A stretch of DNA of 64,000 nucleotides, taken from JAEUKA01 sp044228505. GTDB taxonomy: Bacteria > Myxococcota_A > Polyangia > Palsa-1104 > JAEUJZ01. Each line of letters begins with the position of its first letter. Position 1 is the first letter of the stretch. Shown here in pieces: positions 62,524-64,000 of this stretch. Where the stretch lies: the NCBI GenBank assembly GCA_044228505.1, contig JBGAUT010000008.1, positions 138,977 through 202,976 of the forward strand, written 5' to 3'. The notes under the pieces are model-generated. The model did not search any database. It was not told where the DNA came from and saw only the letters and a program-made list of their open reading frames with translations. Made by a program: the position numbers and the translations under genes.

Positions 62524-64000
62524 GTGACCCCAAAAACACGAAGCGCCCGACGTTGCGACCGCCGAGCGCTCCCACAGACACCATCTACAGCGGGCAAGCT
62601 ATCAGAGGCCCGCGAGCCGAGCAAGCCCGGTCTTTCCGATATCGAGTCCGAGCGGCAGCTGCTTGGCGGGCTCCTCAACTGGCCCAGCTACATTCCCTCG
62701 ACGCTTGGCATCGAAGCAGGTTCCTTTGTGGGGCCACACCATGCGGCACTCTGGGAAGCCCTGGCTGCGCTTCATCGCGAGGGCTCGCCCATCGCGCTTA
62801 TCCCGGTATGGCAACGCATCGTAGTGGACGGCCATGCGCAACGCTTTTCGATGCAGGGAAGCGAAGCCTACTTGGTTGGTCTGACCACTTCGGTCGCCCG
62901 TCCTGACTGCATTCCCGACCTCATTCGGGTTGTGACCGGGGAAGCGAGCCGCCGCAAGCTGGCTAGGTCCGCACCGGATGCCGCCGCACCGGATGTTGAT
63001 CCGCAGCCAGTCGAATCCGCACCAAGCACAGCGCACCCGAGCGGCAGACCGCCCAGCCAAGCGCGGCGCATGCTGGCGCTGTTTGAGGCGTACCACGGAG
63101 AGGCGTTCCGTTCGCTCGACGATAGGCCGTTCGTCTGTTTGACAGAGGATGGCCGACGGCAAACGATGAACTTGATCCAAACGGTCAAGGCGCTGGCTCG
63201 CTGGCACTACCGCGACACCGGGGAACCGCTGACCGCTCGCACCCGTGATGAGCTGAGCAGTCAGCTTGCCGCGATGGCGGATGCCGGGGCCAAGCGTTCT
63301 ACCTGGCTGCGCGTGGGTGAGCATGGTGGGGCGCTCTATCTCGACCTTGGCGACGAGACTTGGCGAGCGGTGCGGATTACCCGTGATGGCTGGCAGGTGC
63401 TGGACCGCCCATCGCTCTATTTCGTCCGCCCCGGTGGGATGCTGCCGCTCCCTGTTCCCGTGCGTGGAGGCAACGTCGCGGAGCTGTTCGAGCTGGTCAA
63501 CATCCCGAACGGCCCAGACCGAGCGCTCGCCCTGGCTTGGCTGTTGAGCACGCTTCGACCGTCGCGACCTATGCCACTTCTCGCCCTTCATGGTGAGCAG
63601 GGCAGCGCCAAATCGACGACGGCGCGCATGCTGGCGTCGGTGGTTGATCCACACGGGGCCGGGCTGCGCATCCGTCCCAAAGACGAAGAAACGGTGATGG
63701 TAGCCACACAAAACGCTTGGGTGGTGGCCTATGACAACCTCTCGACGATGCCGGCTTGGCTGTCTGACTTGCTCTGCTGTCTATCGACCGGGGCCAGTTA
63801 CACAGCGCGGACGCTCTACACCGATGCTGGCGAGTCGGTTATGCGGGCGCAACGTCCGGTGCTGCTCACCTCGATAGAAGACATCGCGAGCCGTTCGGAT
63901 CTGCTCGACCGAGCGATCGTGCTGACGCTGCCGACCATTCCCGATGGTGACCGACGCACCGAACAGGTGGTGTGGGACGACTTCCGGGCCGCGCAGCCTC
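62524..64000 (+). CDS. Replication-type P-loop ATPase with DnaB-N-like domain, 3' partial
   Basis: Open from GTG 62524 to the right edge without a stop (492 codons seen). AAGGAGG at 62509-62515, 8 nt ahead, fixes the start. Residues about 38-120 resemble the N-terminal domain of DnaB helicases (D-I-E-S-E-R-Q-L-L-G-G-L-L, H-H-A-A-L-W-E-A-L, Y-L-V-G-L). The ATPase has Walker A L-H-G-E-Q-G-S-A-K-S-T-T near 362, then V-V-A-Y-D-N-L-S and P-V-L-L-T-S-I-E-D, as in phage and plasmid primase-helicase proteins. A long frame on the opposite strand is only its shadow. Confidence 0.72.
   Translation, partial: MTPKTRSARRCDRRALPQTPSTAGKLSEAREPSKPGLSDIESERQLLGGLLNWPSYIPSTLGIEAGSFVGPHHAALWEALAALHREGSPIALIPVWQRIVVDGHAQRFSMQGSEAYLVGLTTSVARPDCIPDLIRVVTGEASRRKLARSAPDAAAPDVDPQPVESAPSTAHPSGRPPSQARRMLALFEAYHGEAFRSLDDRPFVCLTEDGRRQTMNLIQTVKALARWHYRDTGEPLTARTRDELSSQLAAMADAGAKRSTWLRVGEHGGALYLDLGDETWRAVRITRDGWQVLDRPSLYFVRPGGMLPLPVPVRGGNVAELFELVNIPNGPDRALALAWLLSTLRPSRPMPLLALHGEQGSAKSTTARMLASVVDPHGAGLRIRPKDEETVMVATQNAWVVAYDNLSTMPAWLSDLLCCLSTGASYTARTLYTDAGESVMRAQRPVLLTSIEDIASRSDLLDRAIVLTLPTIPDGDRRTEQVVWDDFRAAQP

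Noticed and set aside
62602..63711. Long minus-strand frame of 369 codons
   Set aside because: It is antisense to the P-loop ATPase, which has an ideal ribosome site and recognisable motifs.

Overview
The window looks like chromosomal DNA of a myxobacterium (Myxococcota). It is GC-rich, with tightly packed genes on both strands and a set of traits usual in that group: a Ser/Thr kinase with PEGA-like repeats, an imuA-imuB-dnaE2 mutagenesis operon preceded by a site that fits the Myxococcus LexA motif as I remember it, lipoproteins with Asp-Leu-rich linkers and VCBS/IPT or propeller-like repeats, a thrombospondin-type-3 protein with a MYXO-CTERM-like tail, and a parS-like 16-mer. The assignment rests on these traits; no rRNA is present.

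Layout. 1-2.3 kb: lytic transglycosylase (left end cut off) and a dienelactone-hydrolase-type enzyme. 2.3-7.9 kb: SOS mutasome operon imuA-imuB-dnaE2 on the minus strand. 8-25 kb: mixed housekeeping and envelope genes, including a 1277-residue membrane protein, an RlmL-like methyltransferase, a HIT protein, a homoserine-kinase-like protein, dCMP deaminase, a YcbK-type peptidase, PlsC, two lipoprotein or TPR genes, an esterase and a large Ser/Thr kinase. 25-28.9 kb: a DUF2007 protein, a shortened PPDK-like protein and a cystathionine gamma-synthase-type enzyme with a 42-bp palindrome array upstream.

29-45.4 kb is the most coherent block. carA-carB run leftward. The operon argG-(P-loop protein)-argC-argD-argF'-argB-argE-argH-argR runs rightward from the same control region, which carries two TGCAT/ATGCA dyads, and an EF-G paralogue follows. 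The carbamoyltransferase is the N-acyl-ornithine type. It has Val where the Xanthomonas acetylornithine enzyme has Glu92, which points to N-succinylated intermediates. No glutamate N-acyltransferase gene (argA or argJ) is visible, and an unassigned P-loop protein sits translationally coupled between argG and argC. Gene order and several protein motifs recall the arginine clusters of Bacteroidota.

45.5-60.8 kb: metallophosphoesterase, a membrane glycosyltransferase-like protein, a C39-fold protease, tRNA-Gly with promoter and terminator, a class III adenylate cyclase, a second 42-bp repeat array that reads as a broken CxxC-repeat protein on the minus strand, recO, leuS, an OmpA-family protein, the TSP3 protein and mutM. 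60.8-64 kb: a parS-like palindrome, then a sparse repeat-rich stretch with a small unknown protein, an excisionase-like HTH protein and a replication-type P-loop ATPase cut off by the right edge. This looks like the start of a mobile or phage-like element.
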